NCBI GenBank assembly: GCA_043748985.1
Contig: JAYVEG010000041.1
Location: forward strand, 1-19,298
Origin: JBBROS01 sp043748985
GTDB taxonomy: Bacteria > Pseudomonadota > Alphaproteobacteria > Acetobacterales > Acetobacteraceae
Length of the DNA stretch: 19,298 bases
Direction: 5' to 3'
How positions within the stretch are numbered: position 1 is the first letter of the stretch; each line of letters opens with the position of its first letter. Position numbers and translations under genes: made by a program. Under the pieces are notes generated by a model, which saw only the letters and a program-made list of their open reading frames with translations, did not search any database and was not told the DNA's origin. This document shows, one piece after another, positions 7,108 through 14,507 of the stretch.

Positions 7108-10100
7108 TCATTCCGCAGCCACCGGCCCTTGCCGCGTGAAGCGGAGGCGGGCGCGTTCGAAGAAGAGATAGATGACGGGGGTGGTGTAGAGGGTGAGGAC
7201 CTGGCTGAGCAGCAGGCCGCCGACGATGGTGAGGCCAAGAGGGTATCGGAGCTCGGAGCCGGTGCCGTTCTCGAGCATGAGGGGGAGCGCGCCAAGGAGG
7301 GCGGCTGCGGTGGTCATCATGATGGGACGGTAGCGGAGCACGCAGGCTTCGGTGATGGCGTCGAGTGGGGATTTCCCGTGCAGGCGTTCCGCCTCGATGG
7401 CGAAATCGATGAGGATGATGGCGTTCTTCTTCACGATACCCATCAGCAGGATGATGCCGACAACGGCCACCAGGCTGAGATCCTGGCCGGCGAGCATCAG
7501 GGCGAGCAGGGCGCCGATGCCGGCCGACGGCAGGGTCGAGAGGATGGTGATGGGGTGGATGGTGCTTTCATAGAGCACGCCCAGGACGATGTAGATGACG
7601 ACGACGGCGGCCAGGATGAGCCAGGGTTCGGAGGCGAGGCTGGTCTGGAACTCGGCGGCGTCGCCCGAGTAGCTGCCGACGATGGTGGGCGGGAAGCCCA
7701 TCTCGGATTCGGCCTGGGCGACCTGCGCCACGGCGTGGCTGAGGCTGGCGCCGGGACGGAGATTGAAGCTGAGGGTGATGGAGGGGAACTGGGACTGGTG
7801 GGTAACGGCCAAGGGAGCTGTTTCGCGCACGATGGTGGCGATGGCGGAAAGCGGCACCTGCGGGGTGGCGGATGTGTTGGTCTGCTGGGTCGCGGTTCCG
7901 TTGGCATTGGTCCCGGTGTTGGCGTTGGCGAGGTTTGTGACTGGGATGCGCAGGCGCAGGAGCGAGGCCGGGTCCGCCTGCCACTCGGGATCGGCCTCCA
8001 ATACGACGCGGTATTGGTTTGCCTGACTGAAGATTGTGCTGATCTGGCGTTGTCCGAAGGCGTCGTAGAGGGTGTCCTGCACGGACTGCATGGTGACGCC
8101 CAGGCGCATGGCGGCGTCGCGGTCCACCTGGACACGGGTGGCGAAGCCGTCGGATTGCTGGTCGGTGGTGACGTCGGCGAGGTCTGGCATGGTGCGCAGG
8201 CGGGCAAGCAGCCTGGGCGCCCAGGTGGCCAACTCCTGCGGGTCCGTGTCCATCAGGGTGTACTGGAACTGCGTGCGGCTGACCCGGGCGCCAATCTGGA
8301 TATCCTGGACGGGCTGCATGAAGACGGACATACCGGGCACGCCGCCCATGGCATCCTGCAGGCGGGCGATAACCACGGGGGCGGGGTCGCGCTGGGTGCG
8401 GGGTTTGAGCGCGATCGTCATCCGCCCTGTGTTCGGCGTCGCGTTGATCGACCCGGCACCCACGAAGCTCGACACACCGGTGACGGCTGGGTCCTGACGA
8501 GCGATCTCGGCCAGTTGGGTCTGGAGGATCTGCATGCGGGGGATCGACGCGCTTTGGGCAGCTTCGGTGACGGCGATGATGACGCCGGTGTCCTGCTGGG
8601 GCAGGAAACCCTTGGGGATGATCATATAAAGGATGATCGTGCCGGCCAGCGTGGCGACCGCGATCAGAAGGGTCAGGCCCTGAAAGCGCAGAGCGACCTT
8701 GAGAGTGCGCTGGTAGCCCCGTGCGGTCCATTGGAAGCCGTGCTCAAACCAGGCTGTCAGGCGGCTCGGTTTCGGGTTCGCCTTCAGGAAGCGGCCGCAC
8801 ATCATGGGGGTGAGGGTGAGCGAGACGATGGCCGAGACGATGACGGAGGTGCTGAGGACGACTGCGAACTCGTTGAACAGGCGGCCGACGACACCGGTCA
8901 TGAACAGCAGCGGGATGAAGACGGCGATCAGGCTGATGGTCAGCGAGACGATGGTGAAGCCGATCTGGGCGGCGCCCTTGTAGGCGGCCTCGAGCGGGGG
9001 CACGCCGTCCTCGATGTAGCGGACCACGTTCTCGATCATGACGATGGCGTCGTCGACGACGAAGCCGGTGGCGACGGTCAGCGCCATGAGGCTGAGGTTG
9101 TCGAGCGAGTAGCCCAGCAGGGCCATGACGCCGAAGGTGCCGATGAGCGACAGTGGCAGGGCGACCGCGGGGACGATGGTGGCGCGCGCGCTGCCGAGAA
9201 ACAGGTAGATGACGAAGACGACAAGGCCGATGGAAAGGGCGAGGGTGAACTGCACATCATCGACGGAGGCGCGGATGGTCTCGGTGCGGTCGGTCACGAC
9301 CTCCATCCGGACGGCGGCGGGGATGGCGCGCTGCAGGGCCGGCAGTGCTGCCTTGATGGCGGCGACGGTGCTGACGATGTTGGCGCCGGGTTGGCGCTGG
9401 ATGTCGAGCACGACGGCGGCCCGGCCGTTGAACCAGCCGGCGACGCGGTTGTTCTCGACGCCGCCGACGACGCTGCCGACATCTGATAGGCGTACAGGCG
9501 CGCCGTTGCGGTAGGCGATGATCAGGCTGCGGTAGGCTTCGGGAGTCAGGAGCTGATCGTTGGCGCCGAGGGCGTAGGCCTGGCGGGGGCCATCGAAGCC
9601 GCCTTTGGCGCCGTTGACGTTGGCCGCCGAGACCGCGGAGCGGACGTCTTCGAGGCTTAGGTTGTAGGCGGCGACGCGGGCTGGGTCGATGCGGACGCGA
9701 ACGGCGGGGCGCTGGCCGCCCTGGACGGTGACCTTACCGACGCCGTCGATCTGGCTGAGCTTAGGTTGCAGGAGGGTGTCGGCGGCGTCGCTGACGCGGT
9801 CGATGGTGATGCTGTCGGATGAGAGGGCAATGCTGATGATGGGCGCGTCGGCAGGGTTCACCTTCGCGTAGACCGGCGGATAGGGGAGGGTGACGGGCAG
9901 AGTGCCGGCGGCAGCGTTGATGGCGGCCTGCACGTCCTGCGCGGCGCTGTCCATCTTGCGGGTGAGGTTGAACTGGAGGGTGATCTGGCTGGTGCCCTCG
10001 CTGCTGGTGCTGGTCATGCTGGCCAGACCGGTGATCTGGCCGAACTGGCGTTCGAGCGAGGCGGTGATGAGGGTTGCCACCGTGTCAGGCCCGGCGCCGG

Positions 10101-10254
10101 GAAGGGAGGTGGTGACCTGGATGGTGGGGAAGTCGACGGTGGGCAGGGCAGAGACGGGCAGGGCGCGGTAGCCGAGGACGCCGGCCAGGATGACGGCGAT
10201 GGCGAGCAGCCATGTCGCGATCGGGCGCGCGATGAACGGGGCGGAGATGTTCAT
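7108..10254 (-). CDS. mdtB: RND efflux permease, MdtB/MuxB-like (HAE1 family)
   Basis: This 1048-residue inner-membrane RND transporter is the upstream partner of the MdtC-like subunit. It starts MNISAPFIARPIATWLLAIA and shows the TM4 motif ATGFVVDDAIVMIENVVRYI near residue 400. The loop EDGVPPLEAAYKGAAQIGFT and SLTLTPMMCGRF are MdtB-like. Residues about 773-797 contain an Asn/Thr/Ala/Gln-rich insert that the partner lacks. The start ATG 10254 is 22 bp after the adaptor stop; no strong ribosome-binding site is visible. The order adaptor-B-C matches E. coli mdtABC and Pseudomonas muxABC. Substrate range cannot be read from the sequence; family members export bile salts, novobiocin-type drugs and other compounds. 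Confidence 0.9.
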   Translation of the reverse strand: MNISAPFIARPIATWLLAIAVILAGVLGYRALPVSALPTVDFPTIQVTTSLPGAGPDTVATLITASLERQFGQITGLASMTSTSSEGTSQITLQFNLTRKMDSAAQDVQAAINAAAGTLPVTLPYPPVYAKVNPADAPIISIALSSDSITIDRVSDAADTLLQPKLSQIDGVGKVTVQGGQRPAVRVRIDPARVAAYNLSLEDVRSAVSAANVNGAKGGFDGPRQAYALGANDQLLTPEAYRSLIIAYRNGAPVRLSDVGSVVGGVENNRVAGWFNGRAAVVLDIQRQPGANIVSTVAAIKAALPALQRAIPAAVRMEVVTDRTETIRASVDDVQFTLALSIGLVVFVIYLFLGSARATIVPAVALPLSLIGTFGVMALLGYSLDNLSLMALTVATGFVVDDAIVMIENVVRYIEDGVPPLEAAYKGAAQIGFTIVSLTISLIAVFIPLLFMTGVVGRLFNEFAVVLSTSVIVSAIVSLTLTPMMCGRFLKANPKPSRLTAWFEHGFQWTARGYQRTLKVALRFQGLTLLIAVATLAGTIILYMIIPKGFLPQQDTGVIIAVTEAAQSASIPRMQILQTQLAEIARQDPAVTGVSSFVGAGSINATPNTGRMTIALKPRTQRDPAPVVIARLQDAMGGVPGMSVFMQPVQDIQIGARVSRTQFQYTLMDTDPQELATWAPRLLARLRTMPDLADVTTDQQSDGFATRVQVDRDAAMRLGVTMQSVQDTLYDAFGQRQISTIFSQANQYRVVLEADPEWQADPASLLRLRIPVTNLANANTGTNANGTATQQTNTSATPQVPLSAIATIVRETAPLAVTHQSQFPSITLSFNLRPGASLSHAVAQVAQAESEMGFPPTIVGSYSGDAAEFQTSLASEPWLILAAVVVIYIVLGVLYESTIHPITILSTLPSAGIGALLALMLAGQDLSLVAVVGIILLMGIVKKNAIILIDFAIEAERLHGKSPLDAITEACVLRYRPIMMTTAAALLGALPLMLENGTGSELRYPLGLTIVGGLLLSQVLTLYTTPVIYLFFERARLRFTRQGPVAAE

Positions 10255-10276
10255 GATGGGAGAAGCAAGCCCATCA

Positions 10277-11530
10277 TCACCCCGCGGTTCGCTGGCGGCG
10301 TTGGGCCGTGCCGGGGGCGTTGCGTTCGCGCGGGGCAGCGTCGGGGGCGTTCAGGTCGGGACCGGCGACGGCGACCTTGGAGGTGTCGTTCAGACGTTGG
10401 GCGCCGTCGATGACGACCTGGTCGCCGGGGTTGAGGCCAGCGGTGATGACGCTGAGGTTCTCGTCCTCGTGGCCGACCTTGACCGTCTGGCGCTTGACGG
10501 TGTTGTCGGTGTTGATGACGAACACGAAGGTGCCGCGGGGACCCCGCTGCACGGCGGCGGCGGGGACGGTGGTGACGGCCTTCTGCAAGTCGACGAGGAG
10601 GCGGACGTTGAGGAAGCCGCCGGGCCAGAGCTTGAGCTGGTCGTTGGGGAAGGTTGCCTTCAGCTTGATGGTGCCGGTTGCGCTGTCGACCTGGTTGTCC
10701 AGCACGGCGACGCGGCCGCGGTCCAGCAGGCGGCCGCCGCCACCACCGGCCAGGGCCAGAACCTCGGGCATCGTGTCGGCCATCGAGGCGGTGACCGGGC
10801 CGAGAGATTGCTGCGGCAGGGTGAAGATGACGGTGATGGGTTTCAGCTGGGTGATGACGGTGATGGGCGTCGAGTCGGATTGGTGGACGATGTTGCCCTG
10901 GTCCACCTGGCGGATGCCGATGCGGCCGTCGATGGGGGCCTTGATGGTGGTGTAGCTGAGGTTCGTAGTAGCGGTGTCGATCTGCGCCTGGTCGCCGCGG
11001 ACAACCGCTTCCTGGGTGGCCACGGCGGAGCGGGCGGTGTCGATCTGCTGCTGGCTGCTGCCGAGCGAGGCGGCGAGCTTCGAGTAGCGGGCGAAGTCGA
11101 GTTTGTTATTGGAAAGCGTGGATTCGTCCTGCTGCTTCTTGGCGACGGCCTGGTCCAGCGCGGCCTGGTAGGGGCGCGGATCGATTTTGGCGAGCACGTC
11201 CCCGGCCTTGACGTCCTGGCCCTCGCGGAAGCGAATTTCCGTCAGGGGACCGTCGATCTGGGCCTTCACGTTGACCAGGTTGAAGGCCTGCACGGTGCCA
11301 AGTGCGTCAAGGTAGATTGGGACGTCGTGGGTCTCGGCCTTGGCGGCGACGACGGGCACTGGGAGGTCCGGGTCCGTGCCGCCGCGGCGCCGCGCTGCGC
11401 CGGCAGCGGCCGGGCGGCCCGGGTCGCCTGCCTGCTGCGTGGCGGCCGGGAGGTAGTGGGTCGTATACCACCAGTAACTTGCCCCGCCGGCGGCGCCCAG
11501 CAGCACGAGGACGAACAATAGCCGCTTCAT
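10277..11530 (-). CDS. mdtA: RND periplasmic adaptor, MdtA-like
   Basis: This membrane-fusion protein joins the RND pump to the outer-membrane channel. The 417 residues contain an N-terminal membrane anchor (about 3-24), a Pro/Ala/Arg-rich linker, and a first lipoyl half at about 86-118 (VNVKAQIDGPLTEIRFREG). An alpha-hairpin coiled coil rich in Gln and Ala follows at about 120-185, then a second lipoyl half at about 193-215 (YTTIKAPIDGRIGIRQVDQG) and beta-barrel and proximal domains. The segment LDNQVDSATGTIKLKATFPN is very close to MdtA. The ATG overlaps the stop of the upstream channel gene in ATGA (11527-11530), indicating translational coupling. The last 25 or so residues are charged, Pro/Ala-rich and not conserved. 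Confidence 0.92.
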   Translation of the reverse strand: MKRLLFVLVLLGAAGGASYWWYTTHYLPAATQQAGDPGRPAAAGAARRRGGTDPDLPVPVVAAKAETHDVPIYLDALGTVQAFNLVNVKAQIDGPLTEIRFREGQDVKAGDVLAKIDPRPYQAALDQAVAKKQQDESTLSNNKLDFARYSKLAASLGSSQQQIDTARSAVATQEAVVRGDQAQIDTATTNLSYTTIKAPIDGRIGIRQVDQGNIVHQSDSTPITVITQLKPITVIFTLPQQSLGPVTASMADTMPEVLALAGGGGGRLLDRGRVAVLDNQVDSATGTIKLKATFPNDQLKLWPGGFLNVRLLVDLQKAVTTVPAAAVQRGPRGTFVFVINTDNTVKRQTVKVGHEDENLSVITAGLNPGDQVVIDGAQRLNDTSKVAVAGPDLNAPDAAPRERNAPGTAQRRQRTAG

Positions 11531-12960
11531 GGCGTGGTCCCCATGGGGTTCGGGCCGACCTGGAAGCCGCCGCCCAAGGCCTTGTAGACGTTGACGAGAG
11601 CCTGAAAGCGCGACAGCCGGATCTGTGTCAGAAGATCGAGATCATTAAATAGTGTCGCTTGCGTGTTCAACGAGGTGATGATGTCGATCGTTCCGGCCTG
11701 CAGCTGTGCATTGGCAATGGACGACGACCGTTGCGCCACGCGGACGGCCTCACGCTCGAGGGTTTCCTGCTCGGCGGCGAATTGCAGGGCGGTGAGGGAC
11801 TGCTCGACATCCGTGAAGCTTTGCAGGATAGCCTTGCCGTAATTGGCGGCCAGTTCTTGGGAGCGACCCTTGGCGACCTCCAGTTGGCCGCGGCGAAGGC
11901 CGTTGTCGAAGATGGGCTGGGTGAGCCCGGCGGCCAGTTGGGCGACGAGCGTGCCGGGCCCGGTGAGCATGCTGAGTGCGGCACTGGTGAGGCCGCCCGA
12001 CGCCGTCAAGGTCACGTCGGGGAAGAACGCAGCGCGGGCGGCGCGGATGTTGGCGTTTTGGCCGATGAGCAGCGATTCGGCGTAGGCAACGTCGGGTCGG
12101 CGCAGAAGCAGTTCGCTGGGCAAGCCGGGTGCGACCTCGGGGAGGGGCAGGTCTTCGAGCGAGCCACCTTCGGGGTTGACGCGCTCGGGCGGCGTGCCGA
12201 CGAGGATGCCGAGTCCCAGGCGCTGCTGCTGGATGTTGTTGCGCAGGTTGGGGATGTTAGCCTCGATCCCGGCGACCAGCGCTTCCTGCTGGGAGACGTC
12301 GAGGGCGTTGGCGGTCCCGGCGCCGAGGCGGGCGCGGTAGGCACCGAGAATGCGGCGAGAATCGGCGAGGTTGCGTTGGGCGACGCGTAGCCGGTCCTGG
12401 GCGGCGAGCATCTGGAAATAGGTAATGGCAACGGAAGTGACGACCGTGAGGGCGACCGTTTCTTGGTCGAAGCGGTTGGCCAGCGCGCTGGCCTGGGCGG
12501 CCTCGAGCGCGGCGCGGTTCTTGCCCCAGAAGTCGAAGTCGTAGCTGGCCGAAAGGCCGACGCTGTAGGTGCGGTTGTCGAAGTAGCGGCCGCTGCCGGT
12601 GCGCAGGCTGCTGCTGGAGCGGCTGCTGCCGGTGCCGCTGCGCTGGTAGTTGTCGTTCGCGGTGCCGTTGAGCGACGGCAACAGGGGCGCGCCGCTGATG
12701 CGGACCTGGGCGTCGGCCTGGATGACGCGGGCAGCGGCGGCCACCAGATCGTTATTGTAAGTGCGGGCGCGGTCGATGAGGCCGTCGAGCTCAGGGGAGC
12801 GGAAATTGCGCCACCATTGGGGGGCGGGCCAGGCTGCCGCGGCACTGGACGGGGTGGCGCTAAAGGCCGGCGGGACATCGGTAGCCGGGCGTTCATAGGC
12901 GGGGCCCAGGGTGCAGCCAGCGAGGGCGGCGGTGCCGAGCAGGAGCGTGCGGCGGTTCAT
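11527..12960 (-). CDS. Outer-membrane efflux lipoprotein (OprM/NodT family)
   Basis: This is a TolC-like channel of the lipidated OprM/CusC/NodT group, 477 residues. The N-terminus MNRRTLLLGTAALAGC carries a lipobox LAGC with Cys16 as the acylation site. The RR-TLLL stretch is also Tat-like. Two outer-membrane efflux repeats follow: the first includes ELDGLIDRARTYNNDLVAAA (about 57-76) and the second LRRPDVAYAESLLIGQNANI (about 287-306). ATG 12960 is chosen because it gives a proper lipoprotein signal; the open frame up to 13137 overlaps the sensor gene and is spurious. It starts 10 bp after the sensor stop. Placing the channel first, before the adaptor and pumps, differs from muxABC-opmB, where it is last. 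Confidence 0.92.
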   Translation of the reverse strand: MNRRTLLLGTAALAGCTLGPAYERPATDVPPAFSATPSSAAAAWPAPQWWRNFRSPELDGLIDRARTYNNDLVAAAARVIQADAQVRISGAPLLPSLNGTANDNYQRSGTGSSRSSSSLRTGSGRYFDNRTYSVGLSASYDFDFWGKNRAALEAAQASALANRFDQETVALTVVTSVAITYFQMLAAQDRLRVAQRNLADSRRILGAYRARLGAGTANALDVSQQEALVAGIEANIPNLRNNIQQQRLGLGILVGTPPERVNPEGGSLEDLPLPEVAPGLPSELLLRRPDVAYAESLLIGQNANIRAARAAFFPDVTLTASGGLTSAALSMLTGPGTLVAQLAAGLTQPIFDNGLRRGQLEVAKGRSQELAANYGKAILQSFTDVEQSLTALQFAAEQETLEREAVRVAQRSSSIANAQLQAGTIDIITSLNTQATLFNDLDLLTQIRLSRFQALVNVYKALGGGFQVGPNPMGTTP

Positions 12961-12970
12961 GGAAGTTGGC

Positions 12971-13429
12971 TCATGGGCGGCGGCGCCGCAGGGTTTCGGC
13001 CAGGCGGGCGCGGCCATCGGGCGAGAGTTTCGTGACCGCAAGTACCAGGCTGTCGTCGAAGCGGGTGGCGCTTTCGCGCATGCGGTTCTGCAGCTCCGCC
13101 AGGGCGGCGTGCGCGGCGGCCGGGTCGAAGGGATCACGCGCCACGGATTGGGCGACGGCGGTGCGCGATTCGTTCAGGCGGTCGCGGCCCATCTCATACC
13201 AGGGGCGCTCGCGGGCCATTTCGATGCGCAGGATGTCGGCGTCGGCGGTCGGCAGATCGCGCGCCATGCGGGCGACAAAGCCCTCGAAGCTGGGCGGCCC
13301 GGGTGGCAGGCGATTGGCCATGCGGATGAACAGCGGCACCAGCAGTAGCGCCAGGCCGAAGACATTCAGGCACAGTGACGTCCACAGAACGCGTGTCCGC
13401 CAGGGCTCCAGAAGTCGAATCGGTTTCAT
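12971..13429 (-). CDS. ZraP/CnrX-like periplasmic sensor (Metal_resist type)
   Basis: This 152-residue protein has one N-terminal TM (about 13-35, VLWTSLCLNVFGLALLLVPLF) and an all-helical, charged periplasmic domain. The domain has the pattern of 'periplasmic heavy-metal sensor' proteins: MARDLPTADADILRIEMARE, then VARDPFDPAAAHAALAELQNRM, then LSPDGRARLAETLR at the end. In CnrYXH-type systems such a protein holds an anti-sigma factor and releases the sigma factor on stress. Only one histidine (about residue 107) is present, so the His-rich metal site of CnrX is not evident, and the signal may be something other than a metal. It shares the reading frame of the upstream gene, from which it is separated by four in-phase stops. 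Confidence 0.72.
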   Translation of the reverse strand: MKPIRLLEPWRTRVLWTSLCLNVFGLALLLVPLFIRMANRLPPGPPSFEGFVARMARDLPTADADILRIEMARERPWYEMGRDRLNESRTAVAQSVARDPFDPAAAHAALAELQNRMRESATRFDDSLVLAVTKLSPDGRARLAETLRRRRP

Positions 13430-13445
13430 GGTTTCACGGCCTGGC

Positions 13446-13505
13446 GGTTACTGAGCCGGGGATTACTGAGCCGGGGGTCACTGGTCCGGCGGTCACTGAT
13501 CGAGT
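13446..13505 (-). repeat. Four tandem 15-bp units carrying repeated stop codons
   Basis: Four adjacent 15-bp units start at 13446, 13461, 13476 and 13491 on the + strand. The first two differ at one base; the others share the core (T/C)ACTG(A/G)(G/T)C. On the coding strand each unit contains CAGTGA or CAGTAA, and the unit length keeps phase. The small upstream gene therefore ends in TGA (13493-13495) and is followed by in-frame TGA, TAA and TAA at 15-nt steps before the next gene. The array spans the end of one gene and most of the gap to the next. Confidence 0.85.
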
Positions 13506-13903
13506 GCGGCCAGCACCGGAGCGGGAGTTGCGGAAAATAGCGCCGTGAACGCATCCATTGCCGCGTCCGTGTCGGTTCGGAGCACGCCAAGATAGATGCC
13601 GGCGGCAAGGCAGGCGACGACCGCGCCCCAACGAAGGCCGCGCATGATCGGCGTGATTGGGGCCAGCGCACGTTGCACGGGGAAGGTGATCCGCTCGAGC
13701 GCCAGGGCGTCGAAACTGGGTGCGTCCTCGTTGGTCAGCGCCTCTGCCAGCAACTCGCGGGCGACGGGGCTGCGGCGGAGCAGGCAGACGGCGGCGTTGC
13801 GCTCCGAGGCGGGCCAGTCGGCCAGGGCCGACCCGCGAGCGCGCAGGGCCCAGGCGAACCGGCGCTGCGTCATCCACAGCATGCGGGCGCCAGGCAGGCT
13901 CAT
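13493..13903 (-). CDS. Putative anti-sigma factor (single-TM protein)
   Basis: This 136-residue protein has no family I can name. Residues 1-88 are cytoplasmic in character and helical, rich in Arg, Ala and Leu. A single TM follows at about 90-108 (LRWGAVVACLAAGIYLGVL) and a short periplasmic tail ends ...LAALDQ. Its ATG overlaps the sigma-factor stop in ATGA (13900-13903), and it lies between the sigma factor and the periplasmic sensor, the position of CnrY-like anti-sigma factors. The anti-sigma role is therefore inferred from topology and context. It ends within the 15-bp repeat array. An alternative start is the Met near residue 8 or 11. Confidence 0.65.
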   Translation of the reverse strand: MSLPGARMLWMTQRRFAWALRARGSALADWPASERNAAVCLLRRSPVARELLAEALTNEDAPSFDALALERITFPVQRALAPITPIMRGLRWGAVVACLAAGIYLGVLRTDTDAAMDAFTALFSATPAPVLAALDQ

Positions 13904-14445
13904 GTCTGGCGGGTCTCGATATAGGCGCGAAGGGCCTTGCGGCTGCGATGCAGCAGGCCTTCGAGGGCTCGGGCTGAGACGCTGAGCGCGTCGGCCGCGC
14001 GCTGGCCGGACCAGCCTTCGCCGTAGGTGAGGGCGATGGCGGTGCGCTGGCGTTCCGGCAGGCTGGCGATGGCGTCGCGGAGGAGTTTGTGTTGCTGGCG
14101 GCCAGCCAGCGCCAGCTCTGCGGAGGGGCCCGCGTCGGCTAGGTCCTCGGGGATCTCGGTGTTGTATTTGGTCGCGCGAAGGCGGTCGATCGCAGCGTTG
14201 ACGGCGATGCGGTGAAGCCAGGTCCCAACGCTGGCCTGTTCGGGGCGGTAGCTTGCGGCCTTGGTCCAGGCGCGGAGGAGTGCGTCCTGGGCGACGTCCT
14301 CGGCAGCGGCCTGGTCGTCCAGCACGCGCATCGCGGCGCGGCGCAGGCGCAGGCCGTAGCGGGCCGAAAGCACGTCGAACGCCGCACGATCGCCTTGCGC
14401 CGCGTGGCTGATCAGCATGTCGTCGGGAGTGGTGTCGTCAGGCAT
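13900..14445 (-). CDS. ECF-type RNA polymerase sigma factor
   Basis: This 181-residue sigma70-family protein has only regions 2 and 4. Region 2 spans about 22-92, with DDQAAAEDVAQDALLRAW (about 43-60) and GTWLHRIAVNAAIDRLR (about 74-90). Region 4 spans about 125-175, with LPERQRTAIALTYGEGWSGQ then a helix-turn-helix with ARALEGLLHRSRKALR. It should direct RNA polymerase to stress promoters once released from an anti-sigma factor. ATG 14445 is chosen because MPDDTTPDDMLISHAAQGD gives the usual N-terminus; the open frame further upstream runs into the lyase gene antiphase and is spurious. Just 62 bp separate it from the lyase stop, and no clear ECF promoter was recognised there. It heads the efflux run and may control it. 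Confidence 0.92.
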   Translation of the reverse strand: MPDDTTPDDMLISHAAQGDRAAFDVLSARYGLRLRRAAMRVLDDQAAAEDVAQDALLRAWTKAASYRPEQASVGTWLHRIAVNAAIDRLRATKYNTEIPEDLADAGPSAELALAGRQQHKLLRDAIASLPERQRTAIALTYGEGWSGQRAADALSVSARALEGLLHRSRKALRAYIETRQT

Positions 14446-14507
14446 GAGACCAACATAGCGATTGCATGCCAAAGCTACGAGGGGGCTGGCGGAAAACCCA
14501 TGCGCCG

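Noticed and set aside
5625..7139. 504-codon + strand open frame opposite the MdtC-like gene, and similar long + frames at 10190-11521
   Set aside because: Acidic, glycine-rich low-complexity translations mirroring real genes on the - strand; no start signals or motifs.
7008..7295. N-terminal extension of the MdtC-like protein
   Set aside because: The extra 96 codons are Ser/Pro/Ala-rich, cross the REP-like gap and overlap mdtB; the conserved RND N-terminus begins at 7007.
7129..9486. 785-codon open frame on the + strand opposite the MdtB-like gene
   Set aside because: Its translation is Gly/Asp/Glu-rich with no domain pattern, as expected for the antisense of a GC-rich RND gene; the opposite strand has a full-length recognised protein.
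12961..13137. N-terminal extension of the outer-membrane channel
   Set aside because: It would bury the lipoprotein signal and overlaps the sensor gene out of frame.
14446..14507. Sigma54 or ECF autoregulated promoter ahead of the sigma gene
   Set aside because: TTGGCATGCAATCGC lacks the exact GG-N10-GC spacing, and no convincing ECF -35/-10 pair was found.
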